NCBI GenBank assembly: GCA_002506535.1
Contig: DAXT01000022.1
Span: forward strand, 1 to 64,000
Origin: Methanothrix harundinacea
GTDB lineage: Archaea > Halobacteriota > Methanosarcinia > Methanotrichales > Methanotrichaceae
Reading direction: 5' to 3'
Length of the DNA: 64,000 nt
Of this stretch, positions 1 to 7,368 are shown in pieces. Under the pieces are notes generated by a model. That model ran no database searches. It had not been told where the DNA came from and saw nothing but the letters and a program-made list of their open reading frames with translations. The translations under genes and the position numbers were made by a program. Position 1 is the stretch's first letter. The number at the start of each line of letters is the position of its first letter.

Positions 1-1
1 G

Positions 2-466
2 ACAGAAGAAGATGTCGAAATGACAATAAATAACTGGTTAGAGGGCAGGACCGATGGCACGGTTGGTTTGGCTCCCAGTACGCAACCCCCTCATACAGGC
101 ACAAAATGGAACGCTCAGGCAGTTGGCGACGGCGTCTATGCTTTTAAGTGTTTAGGTGAAGTAAAGGGCAATATTTGGTTAGAGGGCAGGACCAATGGCG
201 CGGTTGGTTTGGCCCCCAGCACGCAACCCCCCTATACAGGCACCAAATGGAAAGCATGGGCAGTTGACAAGATGGTCTATATGTTTGAGTGTTTAGGTGA
301 AGTAGAGGGCAATATTTGGCTGGAGGGCAGGACCAATGGCACGGTAGGTTTGGCCCCCAGCACACAACCTCCCTCTACAAGTACAAGATGGCAAATTGTA
401 GTTGACAAAGATATCTATACGTTTAAGTGTTTAGGGCAGGAAATGGATATCGAGATATCAGACTGA
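2..466 (+). CDS. Three-repeat protein, probable beta-trefoil lectin-like (5' partial)
   Basis: The reading frame is open to the left window edge, so the true start may lie outside; the first ATG is at 20. From that ATG the product is 148 residues and consists almost entirely of three copies of a 47-residue unit. The units contain W-L-E-G-R-T-x-G-x-V-G-L-A-P-S-T-Q-P-P, then T-x-T-[KR]-W and a [VI]-Y-x-F-[KE]-C-L-G strand; the equivalent Trp residues are 6, 53 and 100. Three near-identical units of about 45 residues suit a beta-trefoil fold, which is common in sugar-binding proteins, but this is inference from length and periodicity. There is no signal peptide or membrane segment in the visible part. 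Base composition is more AT-rich than the genes that follow. The function is unknown. Confidence 0.6.
   Translation, partial: TEEDVEMTINNWLEGRTDGTVGLAPSTQPPHTGTKWNAQAVGDGVYAFKCLGEVKGNIWLEGRTNGAVGLAPSTQPPYTGTKWKAWAVDKMVYMFECLGEVEGNIWLEGRTNGTVGLAPSTQPPSTSTRWQIVVDKDIYTFKCLGQEMDIEISD
29..451 (+). repeat. Three tandem 141-bp coding repeats
   Basis: Units run from about 29, 170 and 311, each 141 bases, equal to 47 codons. Blocks such as gagggcaggaccaatggc recur almost unchanged, so the copies also match at DNA level and the expansion looks recent or kept similar by gene conversion. Confidence 0.85.
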
Positions 467-634
467 TGCCTAACAAATTCAAGAGATACAAAAATTATTT
501 AGGTATTATCTACCGACGTCAGGCTAACCAAACCCGGCGTCACATCCCCCATCTTCACGACATTTGCCTCGATCAACTCTAGAGACCATTCGCGCCGCCT
601 GTATATTTCTTAAAATAGAGGCCTTAGACCGCGC

Positions 635-986
635 CTACCCCTTCTTCCTCACCTTCAGCACCATCCTCTCTTTTCCCACCACCTCGACCGTCTCCCCCGC
701 CTCGATCGGCTCCTCCGCCTCGGCGGCCCAGTACTCGCCGTTGTACATGACGTGCCCCCGGGGGTCGATCCTGTCCAGGGCCTCGGCGACCTCCTTCTCC
801 ATCCTGGCGGAATAGGTGGGCCGCCGCCTCGCCTCCGCCACCTTGTAGATGGCCAAGACGAAGAAGACCCCCATGACGATCGAAGGGACGAGGAGGGTGA
901 TGAGGGTGTCCATCTTGTAGTCGGCGGGGTGCGCCAGTCGGTGGAGCCGATGGGGACGAGGAGGACCGACCCGATGATCATGCAGG
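635..986 (-). pseudogene. Duplicated 3' end of nfeD (frameshifted fragment)
   Basis: This stretch repeats the last third of the intact nfeD gene at 2894-4264. It covers the final membrane segment and the C-terminal OB-fold (NfeD soluble) domain, ending at the same stop codon. The first part reads MIIGSVLLVPIGS in one frame and the rest (from M-D-T-L-I-T-L-L) in another. A one-base loss relative to the intact copy near 923-930 explains the switch. There is no protease domain, so this is a remnant. The intact 92-codon tail could still be translated from its own ATG at 913, but no good ribosome binding site is obvious. It forms one arm of a direct repeat around the Fic locus. Confidence 0.8.
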
Positions 987-1253
987 TGAGCCCCGAGGCG
1001 GGTCTGGGTGGATCAGCCCCTCTTTTTCGAGCTGGTCGAAGGGGTCGCCGTGGAGGTATCTTCTGTTCAGCTCGAGGTAGGGGCCTTTGGAGATGAGGGT
1101 CCCCTCCTCCAGCTTCTCATCGACCCAGTCTCTTATGGTGGGGTTTTTGAACCTCTGGAAGGAGGCGACTTATTTTCGGTAAGCTGTGCGTATATCCTCC
1201 AGAGCTTCGAAGGGGTTCATCCTCTCTTTTTCCTTCTCCGTATGACCTTCCAT
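987..1253 (-). pseudogene. N-terminal remnant of a DEAD/DEAH-box helicase
   Basis: Reading the minus strand from an ATG at 1253 (second ATG at 1220) gives a short frame with N-P-F-E-A-L-E-D-I-R-T-A-Y-R-K, an in-frame TAA where a Tyr codon is expected, then a continuation with R-D-W-V-D-E-K-L-E-E-G-T-L, K-G-P-Y-L-E-L and L-E-K-E-G-L-I-H-P. This resembles the extreme N-terminus of large DUF1998-type helicases, including those of DISARM and related defence loci, recognised from memory of the family. The frame runs straight into the duplicated nfeD tail; no helicase motifs remain. It is a truncated relic carrying one nonsense mutation. Confidence 0.55.
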
Positions 1254-1481
1254 CTGATCTTCCTCCACCAAAAAACGACGACTTCGGCGGGCCCTGGGGC
1301 TCCTATGCCGACCGCAGTTCAGCCCCGACCTTCTCGATCCACCGTTCCGCCCTTTGTGAATAATGAAACGGGCCTCTGATATTCACAAGCCAGCTTGCCG
1401 GTACCAGAATACGAGCAAACTCGGTTTTGTGGACGGATAAGCCTGTATCTTCTTCGGAAAGCGACCTCCGGCGGGAGCCCT

Positions 1482-2648
1482 TTACAGGGCGTCGACTCGG
1501 GTGATTTCTATCAGCTTGGCAAATATATATGTGTTGGGTCTTTGCCCTTTCCCCTCTGTCAAGATCTCCAGGATCTCTTTCGACCTCAGCTCCTTCAGCA
1601 TCTTGGCGGCGCTCTCTCTGGGGATGGCCGATATCTTGGAAAATTCCCTGGCGTTGAATATCGGACGGGAGAATATGGCGTCTATCGCCTGGATGGAATA
1701 TTTGGAGCCTGTAATTTCGGGGACGCTGACCTTCATATCGTCGTAGAGGGCGAGGATCGCCCTTGCCTTCCGGCTGTTCAGCTCTGCCTGTTCTGCCACC
1801 GCCTGCAGGAAGAAGCCTATCCAGCCGTTCCAATCGCCGTCTCGGGATATGGCCAGAAGTCGCTCGTAGTAAACGTCCCGGTTTCGTTCCAGGTAGTCGC
1901 TGATGTAGAAGTTGGGGCTGGAGATTATCTTCTTGCCGTAGAGGATGAGAGGGACAAGCATCCGGCCTATCCGGCCGTTCCCGTCCAGGAAGGGGTGGAT
2001 CAGCTCAAACTGGGCCTTGAGGATCGCAAGCTGAACCAGGGAGTCCTTGACCAGGGGGTCCTTCTCGTCTCTCTGGAGGTAGATCTCCCAGTCGGAGAGG
2101 GCGTCCATAAGCATCGGCGGCGTCGGCGGCACGAAGATCGCCCGCTCGATGGGCGTCCCCGGCGGAGCGATGTAGTTTTGAATCCGGCGGATCTCGCCGG
2201 GCGCCCTGCTCTCGCCCCTGACCCCCGCCAGGAGGATGCGATGGATATCGCAGATCATGTTGACGGTGAGGGTCCGCTCGTTCATCTCGTCGACCGCCGC
2301 CCTCATCGCCTTCCGGTAGTTTATGACCTCATGGATGTCGTCGATTCGGGGATGATCCCTCGGATGGCCCATCCGATCCCCTCCGGCCTCATACCCTACT
2401 TTCCCCTCATACCCCACCTGCGCCTCGTACTCCAGGACGTCTTCGAGGGAGGCCTGGGTCCCCTCGATCCTGGACGAGAGGACCGCTTCATGGGTGGCCA
2501 GAGGCGAGAGGAGGATCTGAGGGTTGATGATGCCCAGAAGGACGCCGTCGTATCGGGCCAGGGCCCGGTTGGCTCTGCTGATGAGGGGGACGTGCTCCTC
2601 CCAGTCGATCTTCTTCGGAGGGAGTTTCTCCGGGGTGTAGGGCTCCAT
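1482..2648 (-). CDS. Fic-domain protein (AMPylase-type) with C-terminal winged helix
   Basis: The 388-residue product starts at the ATG at 2648, behind a GGAG at nine bases; the longer open frame upstream is out-of-frame read-through of older sequence. The Fic motif H-P-F-L-D-G-N-G-R-I-G-R begins near residue 218 and is complete, including the catalytic His. An inhibitory-helix motif S-x-x-x-E-G (residues 58-63) precedes it, so this is an autoinhibited class II Fic protein in which Glu62 would block productive ATP binding. A winged-helix-like region occupies roughly residues 320-388. Such proteins transfer AMP from ATP to target proteins; the target here is unknown. A small internal duplication (V-G-Y-E-G-K-V-G-Y-E) lies near residue 78. 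The gene sits between two relics and two nfeD tails. Confidence 0.88.
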   Translation of the reverse strand: MEPYTPEKLPPKKIDWEEHVPLISRANRALARYDGVLLGIINPQILLSPLATHEAVLSSRIEGTQASLEDVLEYEAQVGYEGKVGYEAGGDRMGHPRDHPRIDDIHEVINYRKAMRAAVDEMNERTLTVNMICDIHRILLAGVRGESRAPGEIRRIQNYIAPPGTPIERAIFVPPTPPMLMDALSDWEIYLQRDEKDPLVKDSLVQLAILKAQFELIHPFLDGNGRIGRMLVPLILYGKKIISSPNFYISDYLERNRDVYYERLLAISRDGDWNGWIGFFLQAVAEQAELNSRKARAILALYDDMKVSVPEITGSKYSIQAIDAIFSRPIFNAREFSKISAIPRESAAKMLKELRSKEILEILTEGKGQRPNTYIFAKLIEITRVDAL

Positions 2649-2652
2649 TGGT

Positions 2653-2886
2653 TCATTCTCCTGCTGGGGCACCGAGTACCCCGGCGAAATTGTCGTAATA
2701 GGAGAGTACCATCTCCTTCGTCCTGAAGCTCCCGAACCTCTCGACGTTCTTCCTCTTGGCGATGGGGAAGGTCTCCAGGATGTAGTCGAGCTCCTCCCGA
2801 GCAAGGCCGTAGAGGTGGGCGTAGATCGCATCCAGCTCCGCCCGCAGGGCAGCGCGCCTCTCTCCGTCCCACCGGAAAGGCACCAC
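2653..2886 (-). pseudogene. C-terminal remnant of a PglX/Eco57I-type DNA methylase or restriction enzyme
   Basis: The 77-codon frame contains P-F-R-W-D, L-R-A-E-L-D-A-I-Y-A-H-L-Y-G-L and E-E-L-D-Y-I-L-E-T-F-P, followed by an R-T-K-x-M-V-L-x-Y-Y-D helix. That arrangement is the usual extreme C-terminus of long adenine-specific methylase/restriction proteins of the Eco57I/PglX type, recognised from the family. The catalytic domain (NPPY) is absent. It begins seven bases after the nfeD stop and ends just before the Fic gene, so it is the stump of a deleted gene. A free-standing small protein cannot be excluded. Confidence 0.6.
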
Positions 2887-2893
2887 CTCGCCC

Positions 2894-3246
2894 CTACCCT
2901 TTCCGCCTCACCTTCAGCACCATCCTCTCCTTTCCCACCACCTCGACCGTCTCCCCCGCCTCGATCGGCTCCTCGGAGACGGCGACCCAGTACTCGCCGT
3001 TGTACATGACGTGCCCTCTGGGGTCGATCCTGTCCAGGGCCTCGGCGACCTCCTTCTCCATCCTGGCGGAGTAGGTCGGCCGCCGCCTCGCCTCCGCCAC
3101 CTTGTAGATGGCGAATACGAAGAAGAGCCCCATGACGATCGAAGGGACGAGTAGGGTGATGAGGGCGTCCATCTTGTAGTCGGCGGGGGTGGACCACTCC
3201 GGCGAGCCTATCGGGACGAGGAGGACCGATCCGATGATCATGCAGG
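2894..3246. repeat. Direct repeat arm (nfeD 3' end), partner of 635-986
   Basis: About 350 bases from the nfeD stop codon to a shared gatgatcatgcagg block match 635-986 in the same orientation, with scattered substitutions and one indel. Similarity stops abruptly at the helicase remnant on the other copy. The two arms bracket 987-2893. Confidence 0.85.
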
Positions 3247-4264
3247 CGAGGCCTGCGGCCCCCAGAAGGCCGAAGCCGGCGCTGTTCAGCTCCACCAGGA
3301 GGAGGACGATCCCGAGGATGATGAGGAAGACCGCCCCGATGTTGACGGAGAAGCCAAGGCCGATGAGGCCGAGGGCGAGGACGATGACGCCGACGAGCTC
3401 AGCGCCCATCCCGGGGTTGGAGAGGCCGAAGATGAGGGCGTAGAGGCCTATGATGAGGAGGAGCCCCGCCAGGAGCGGGTCGGATAATATCGACAGGATC
3501 TGGAGGCGCAGGCTAGGCTGGAAGCGGACGATCTCGGCGCCGCTCGTTGCCAGAGTCCTGTTCTTCGCCACGACCCCGTCGACCTCCTCCAGGAGGGCCT
3601 CGAGGCTGGGGCTGACGAACTCGATGACGCCGAACTCCAGAGCGTCCTCGGCGTTGAGGTTGAGGTTTGTTAGGACGAACTCCCGGGCCGCCGTGACGTT
3701 CCTCCCGTTGATCCGGGCCTTCTCCTCGGCCAGGGCCACCACGGCGTTGATCACCTTGGAGTCGTTGACCGGCTCCGTCCCCATCGGCCCGATCTGGACA
3801 GGCTGGGCGGATCCGATGATCGTTCCCGGCACCATCGCCGCTATGTCGGAGGCGAGGAGGATGATCGTCCCCGCGGACCAGGCGGTCGCTCCGGCGGGGT
3901 AGACGTACCCGATGACGGGAAGGCTCGTCCTCTCCATCAGCCCCGCGATCTCCTTCGTCTCGGTGAGGCCTCCGCCGGGGGTGTCGAGGGTGATGACCAG
4001 GGCCTCGCACCCCATACTTTCCGCCTGGAGGATCGCCTCTGCGACGATCTTGTCGCTCGCCGGGGTTATGGCGCCGTCGAGGGCGACGACCATGACGGAC
4101 CCCGCCCCCAGGGCGGGGGCCGAAAGGGATAGGATGAGGAGAATAGCGGCTATAAAGAGGATAGGGGCCCGGGGATGAACCCCTCCGGCCCCGGAGGCGG
4201 GGCGGGAGGACCCGCCCATCGGCCCGGATCCTCCCCTCGAAGGCTTCAGAGCTGGTCTATTCAT
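2894..4264 (-). CDS. nfeD: NfeD / membrane-bound ClpP-class serine protease
   Basis: The 456-residue protein has an N-terminal hydrophobic segment (about residues 33-54), a ClpP-like protease domain, several membrane helices (about 255-365) and a C-terminal OB-fold NfeD domain. The catalytic dyad is likely Ser130 (in A-T-A-W-S-A-G-T) and Lys170 (N-D-S-K-V-I-N), spaced like the Ser-Lys pair of the Pyrococcus stomatin-specific protease; P-G-G-G at 96-99 forms the oxyanion strand. It is expected to cleave the C-terminus of its partner stomatin in the membrane. The start codon overlaps the slipin stop by four bases, so the two genes are translationally coupled. Its 3' third is duplicated at 635-986. 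Confidence 0.92.
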   Translation of the reverse strand: MNRPALKPSRGGSGPMGGSSRPASGAGGVHPRAPILFIAAILLILSLSAPALGAGSVMVVALDGAITPASDKIVAEAILQAESMGCEALVITLDTPGGGLTETKEIAGLMERTSLPVIGYVYPAGATAWSAGTIILLASDIAAMVPGTIIGSAQPVQIGPMGTEPVNDSKVINAVVALAEEKARINGRNVTAAREFVLTNLNLNAEDALEFGVIEFVSPSLEALLEEVDGVVAKNRTLATSGAEIVRFQPSLRLQILSILSDPLLAGLLLIIGLYALIFGLSNPGMGAELVGVIVLALGLIGLGFSVNIGAVFLIILGIVLLLVELNSAGFGLLGAAGLACMIIGSVLLVPIGSPEWSTPADYKMDALITLLVPSIVMGLFFVFAIYKVAEARRRPTYSARMEKEVAEALDRIDPRGHVMYNGEYWVAVSEEPIEAGETVEVVGKERMVLKVRRKG

Positions 4265-5037
4265 CTCTCACCGAAGGCCTTGCTGAGGGCGGCCACAGCT
4301 CCCGTCCTTTCTCCGACCTCTCCCCCGGAGGTGACGACGATCATGTTCTTCTCCCTCGATATCTCGGCGAGGGTCTGTAGCTCCCTGAGCTTTATGGCGA
4401 CAGGGGCGTCCTGGTAGAGCTTCGCAGCCTCCACCATCCTCGCCGACGCCTGAAACTCACCCTCCGCCAGGATGATCCTGGACCTCTTCTCTCTCTCGGC
4501 CTCGGCCTGCTTTGCGATGGCCCTGAGCATCGACTCGGGGAGGCTGACGTCCCGGAGGGTCACGGCGGTGATCTTTATGCCCCAGGGGTCGGTCTGCCTG
4601 TCGAGGATCTCCTGGAGCTTGACGTTCAGCTCCTCCCTCTTCGCCAAGAGGTCGTCGAGCTCGATCTGACCCAAAACGTCCCTCAGGGTCGTCTGGGCGA
4701 GGAGGCTCGTCGCCACCCTGAAGTTCTCCACCTGGATGACGGCCCTATCCGGCTCCACGACCCGATAATAGAGGATGGCGTCGACGGCGACGGTGACGTT
4801 GTCCTTGGTGATGATCGCCTGCTTCTGGACGTCTATCGTTATGACCCGCAGGTCCATCGTTATCGCCTTATCTATGATCGGGATTATTATCGTGATGCCG
4901 GGACCCTTGATACCGCTGTAACGGCCCAGCCTGAAGATCACTAGCCGTTCGTACTCGCGGGGTATCCTGACGCCCTGGTACAGAATGAAGAGAACTATGA
5001 GCAGAGGCACTAAACCTACGGATAATATGTCTACCAA
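4261..5037 (-). CDS. Slipin / stomatin-prohibitin (SPFH) family membrane protein
   Basis: The 258-residue product has one N-terminal membrane segment (about residues 5-21, L-V-P-L-L-I-V-L-F-I-L), followed directly by an SPFH domain starting I-R-I-P-R-E-Y-E-R-L-V-I-F-R-L-G-R. A charged helical C-terminal region (A-K-Q-A-E-A-E-R-E-K-R-S) follows. Length and layout match archaeal slipins. It is the partner and likely substrate of the NfeD protease encoded next, with an ATGA overlap. Slipins organise membrane microdomains and protein quality control; the exact role here is not shown by sequence. A TATA box lies about 35 bases upstream. Confidence 0.92.
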   Translation of the reverse strand: MVDILSVGLVPLLIVLFILYQGVRIPREYERLVIFRLGRYSGIKGPGITIIIPIIDKAITMDLRVITIDVQKQAIITKDNVTVAVDAILYYRVVEPDRAVIQVENFRVATSLLAQTTLRDVLGQIELDDLLAKREELNVKLQEILDRQTDPWGIKITAVTLRDVSLPESMLRAIAKQAEAEREKRSRIILAEGEFQASARMVEAAKLYQDAPVAIKLRELQTLAEISREKNMIVVTSGGEVGERTGAVAALSKAFGER

Positions 5038-5069
5038 TTAAACACCCTGTAGCGGTTTCGCCCTGAACC

Positions 5070-5078
5070 TTTATATAA
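5070..5078 (-). promoter_or_regulatory. TATA box of the slipin-nfeD operon
   Basis: On the minus strand gttatataaagg lies about 35 bases before the slipin ATG, fitting an archaeal TATA element with a very short leader. Confidence 0.55.
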
Positions 5079-5186
5079 CCGACGGAAGGGGCGGAGCTCC
5101 TACCGTCACAGAGCGCAAAAATTATAAGACGCATGAGGTTTAAAAGGGCGCTTAATCCGCCCCCTCAGGGGGGGGCAGAGGTCGGC

Positions 5187-5336
5187 CTACTTCTTAAACT
5201 CGGTATATCCGCACTTGCCGCAGGAGAGGCGGTCGGCATGGTCGCCCAGGAAGACTCCGTTGCCGCAGCGGGGACATGTCTGCCTGTTCCTCTTGACGGC
5301 ATCCCCGGCCACCTCGTAGAGCTGGTTTATAGCCAT
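5187..5336 (-). CDS. rps27ae: Ribosomal protein S27ae (eS31)
   Basis: This 49-residue protein starts M-A-I-N-Q-L-Y-E and carries a four-cysteine zinc ribbon, C-P-R-C-G-N-G then C-G-K-C-G-Y-T. It ends F-K-K. This is the usual size and motif of archaeal S27ae in the 30S subunit. It begins one base after the S24e stop codon and is the last gene of the aIF2-gamma operon. It is easily missed because of its length. Confidence 0.93.
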   Translation of the reverse strand: MAINQLYEVAGDAVKRNRQTCPRCGNGVFLGDHADRLSCGKCGYTEFKK

Positions 5337-5337
5337 C

Positions 5338-5637
5338 CTAGCTCGACTCCTCGGCGGCCGATCCCGGCACGTTCCTGGCTATGACGTAAGACCTCTCGAC
5401 CTCTTTGGCCCTCTCCTCCGTCTCGTAGATCTTGGCGTACCCGAGGGTCTCGCGCTTTCCGAACTCGGACTTGAGGCTGTCCACCATCACAAGTCCCACT
5501 TTAGAGCCCATGGTGGCCGCGATCTTCTCTACCACGCTCTTTCTGGAGGGCGTAGGCCCATCGTGCTCCACTGCGAACCTTATCTCTCTCCGATTCAAAA
5601 TCGGGTTCACTATCTCTTCAATGACCTTGATCTCCAT
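5338..5637 (-). CDS. rps24e: Ribosomal protein S24e
   Basis: The 99-residue product opens M-E-I-K-V-I-E-E-I-V-N-P-I-L-N-R-R-E, the typical start of archaeal S24e. It has the P-S-R-K-S-V-V-E-K-I-A helix and G-x-A-K-I-Y near the C-terminus (G-Y-A-K-I-Y). It is a small-subunit protein. The start overlaps the end of the dephospho-CoA kinase gene by 20 bases, and S27ae follows at once, as in many archaea. Confidence 0.95.
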   Translation of the reverse strand: MEIKVIEEIVNPILNRREIRFAVEHDGPTPSRKSVVEKIAATMGSKVGLVMVDSLKSEFGKRETLGYAKIYETEERAKEVERSYVIARNVPGSAAEESS

Positions 5638-6175
5638 CTAAATCCTCCACAATCATCCTGTCCATTATGCTCCGGGCGTATTCCTTCCTCTCAGAGTTCA
5701 CCACTACGGCGACGCTCCCCTCGTTCGGCTGGCCGTAGACGACGACCGACCCGATCGGCGCGTAGAGTATCGCCGGCAGAGTCGCCAGATCCTCCTCGCC
5801 GTCGACGACGATCTTGACCCTGGCATCGCGATTTATATGATCTTTTATGACTTCGATAAGCTCCTCTGTGAGGGTCGCCGCGGGATTCTCAACCTCGATC
5901 GTCTCGTACTCTTCCACCTCGCCTATCCCCTGCAGGACGTGATCGGGGACCGGCATCCTCTTGGTCTTGTGGTCGACGATACAGATCTCCGGCCTTCTCC
6001 CGGCGGATGTTAGAAGGCAGAAGGTGGTGACGTCCCCGACGGCTATCACCTTCGGTGCCGGCCTCAGGAGATCTTGCATTGGACCCACGCACTCCTGCCC
6101 CCGCCCTCGAAAGAGCCTCCCCAGAGGGGGTTTCAGCTCGGAACGGAGCTCTTCGGGAAGACGCAAGATCAACAA
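5618..6175 (-). CDS. GTP-dependent dephospho-CoA kinase
   Basis: The 185-residue protein is the archaeal DUF359-type enzyme that phosphorylates the 3'-hydroxyl of dephospho-CoA using GTP, the last step of CoA synthesis. Family motifs are present: V-G-D-V-T-T near residue 46, D-H-K-T-K-R near 68, G-E-E-D-L-A-T-L-P-A near 125 and Y-G-Q-P-N-E-G near 147. It is unrelated to bacterial CoaE. The start is a TTG two bases after the Spt4 stop. Location between spt4 and rps24e is conserved among Euryarchaeota. Confidence 0.92.
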   Translation of the reverse strand: MLILRLPEELRSELKPPLGRLFRGRGQECVGPMQDLLRPAPKVIAVGDVTTFCLLTSAGRRPEICIVDHKTKRMPVPDHVLQGIGEVEEYETIEVENPAATLTEELIEVIKDHINRDARVKIVVDGEEDLATLPAILYAPIGSVVVYGQPNEGSVAVVVNSERKEYARSIMDRMIVEDLDGDQGH

Positions 6176-6177
6176 AT

Positions 6178-6363
6178 CTATCGCACCTTCAGGGCATACC
6201 TTCCGGGAAGGGTTATCCCCAACTTCCTTGCAACCTCAGACTCTTTTGGGTCGATGATGACGACGTAACCGGTCCAGTCCTTGCTCAGGGACGATGAACC
6301 ACAGATGGGACAGACGAGCCCCTCCACTATCCTGTGACATTCCCTGCAAGCCTGTTCGGTCAT
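6178..6363 (-). CDS. spt4: Transcription elongation factor Spt4 (RpoE'')
   Basis: The 61-residue protein contains a zinc ribbon C-R-E-C-H then C-P-I-C-G and the conserved D-W-T-G-Y-V-V-I-I-D-P, followed by S-E-V-A-R-K-L-G-I. It partners with Spt5 to raise RNA polymerase processivity. The start overlaps the rpo7 stop by four bases. Confidence 0.95.
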   Translation of the reverse strand: MTEQACRECHRIVEGLVCPICGSSSLSKDWTGYVVIIDPKESEVARKLGITLPGRYALKVR

Positions 6364-6932
6364 TTCGACTCAACCTCTGCCTCTTCTCTTCGCCGAGCGG
6401 CCTCCAGCCACTCGATCTTTCCAAGGCCCGTCTGCCTCATGGTGAGCCCTATCTTGCTCTCTCTGGGCTCCTTCTCGTTGAGGCTGACGGCGATGATCCG
6501 CGCCCGGACCCTGTCGCCTTCGCCGAGGGATTTGTTCGAGTCCTTGCTCGCGAGCCGGGAATTCTTCTCATCGTACGATATATACTCGTTGGTGATCTGG
6601 CTGACGTGAAGGAGCCCGTCGAAGGGACCTATCCCTATGAAGGCCCCGAACTTGACGATCTCCACCACCTCCCCCTCGACGATCTCCTGCATCTCGGGCT
6701 TGAAGACGATGGCGTCGAAGGTCGCATCGTAATAGATCGCGCCGTCTCCCGCCAGGATCCTGCCTTCTCCGATGTCGTCGACCCCAAGCACCGCGACGAC
6801 GGTTCCCAGGGCCTTGTCCACCCTCGCCTCGTACTTGTTGCGAAGCGCCATCTCCACCGCTTCTCTGAGGGGATCTCCCATCTGGCCGGGAGGTATCCTG
6901 ACTATCCCCTCCAGCTTCATCTTCTTATACAT
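6360..6932 (-). CDS. rpo7: RNA polymerase subunit Rpo7 (RpoE')
   Basis: The 190-residue protein starts M-Y-K-K-M-K-L-E-G-I-V-R-I-P-P. It has the N-terminal tip domain and a C-terminal S1/OB domain (V-V-E-I-V-K-F-G-A-F-I-G-I-G-P-F-D-G-L-L-H near residue 90). With Rpo4 it forms the polymerase stalk. The ATG overlaps the stop of the PIN gene (TGATG), behind a GGAG. Confidence 0.95.
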   Translation of the reverse strand: MYKKMKLEGIVRIPPGQMGDPLREAVEMALRNKYEARVDKALGTVVAVLGVDDIGEGRILAGDGAIYYDATFDAIVFKPEMQEIVEGEVVEIVKFGAFIGIGPFDGLLHVSQITNEYISYDEKNSRLASKDSNKSLGEGDRVRARIIAVSLNEKEPRESKIGLTMRQTGLGKIEWLEAARRREEAEVESK

Positions 6933-7315
6933 CAGAACTCCTTTCTATTTGCGATCTCCAGCCGTCGTCTCTGGCGCAGGTGTATAACGGTAACACCTCT
7001 AGTAGATAACTTTTTCTTCAGTTCTCTGTCGTTGGTGAAGACCGCCGCCCCCGTTTCCAGGGCCAGGTCGATGAGGGCCTCGTCCGCCCCCCCGCTGGCC
7101 TCCAGGATCTGACACCGTTCGGCGAGCTGTAGGCCGATCCGGGCGGCGATCCGATCCCGGCGGGAGCCGACTAACCCTGCGAGAGCCACCATCTCCAGGA
7201 GGACCGGTCGAGCTACCAGAAATTCCCGGAATCCTAGCCGTTCCAGCTCTTCGAAGACGTCCACCCCGAACTGTCCGGGAACCATCAGGGCGTTGGCGTC
7301 GAGGAGGACCTTCAC
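6932..7315 (-). CDS. PIN-domain protein (Fcf1/Utp24-like)
   Basis: The product is 127 residues from a GTG at 7315, chosen because V-K-V-L-L-D-A-N-A-L is the canonical beginning of this family; a longer frame starts at 7360. Acidic residues for metal binding are visible in L-L-D-A-N, G-G-A-D-E-A-L-I-D and F-T-N-D-R-E-L. This PIN protein is conserved between aIF2-gamma and rpoE' in Euryarchaeota, and its eukaryotic relatives act in rRNA processing. RNase activity is inferred. Confidence 0.85.
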   Translation of the reverse strand: MKVLLDANALMVPGQFGVDVFEELERLGFREFLVARPVLLEMVALAGLVGSRRDRIAARIGLQLAERCQILEASGGADEALIDLALETGAAVFTNDRELKKKLSTRGVTVIHLRQRRRLEIANRKEF

Positions 7316-7368
7316 GCGGTTAGTACACCCCCTCTTCGAGAGACCTCTCCAGAGGCGCAATATCGCTC

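Noticed and set aside
635..913. Independent small NfeD-like gene
   Set aside because: It is a frameshifted copy of the nfeD tail, ending at the same stop codon, with no clear SD.
1395..2726. 443-codon plus-strand open frame opposite the Fic gene
   Set aside because: It is the antisense shadow of a clear Fic coding sequence; its protein is low-complexity and has no motifs.
987..2893. Functional DISARM or BREX-like defence system
   Set aside because: Only terminal stumps of a methylase and a helicase are present, one with a stop codon; no intact core gene.
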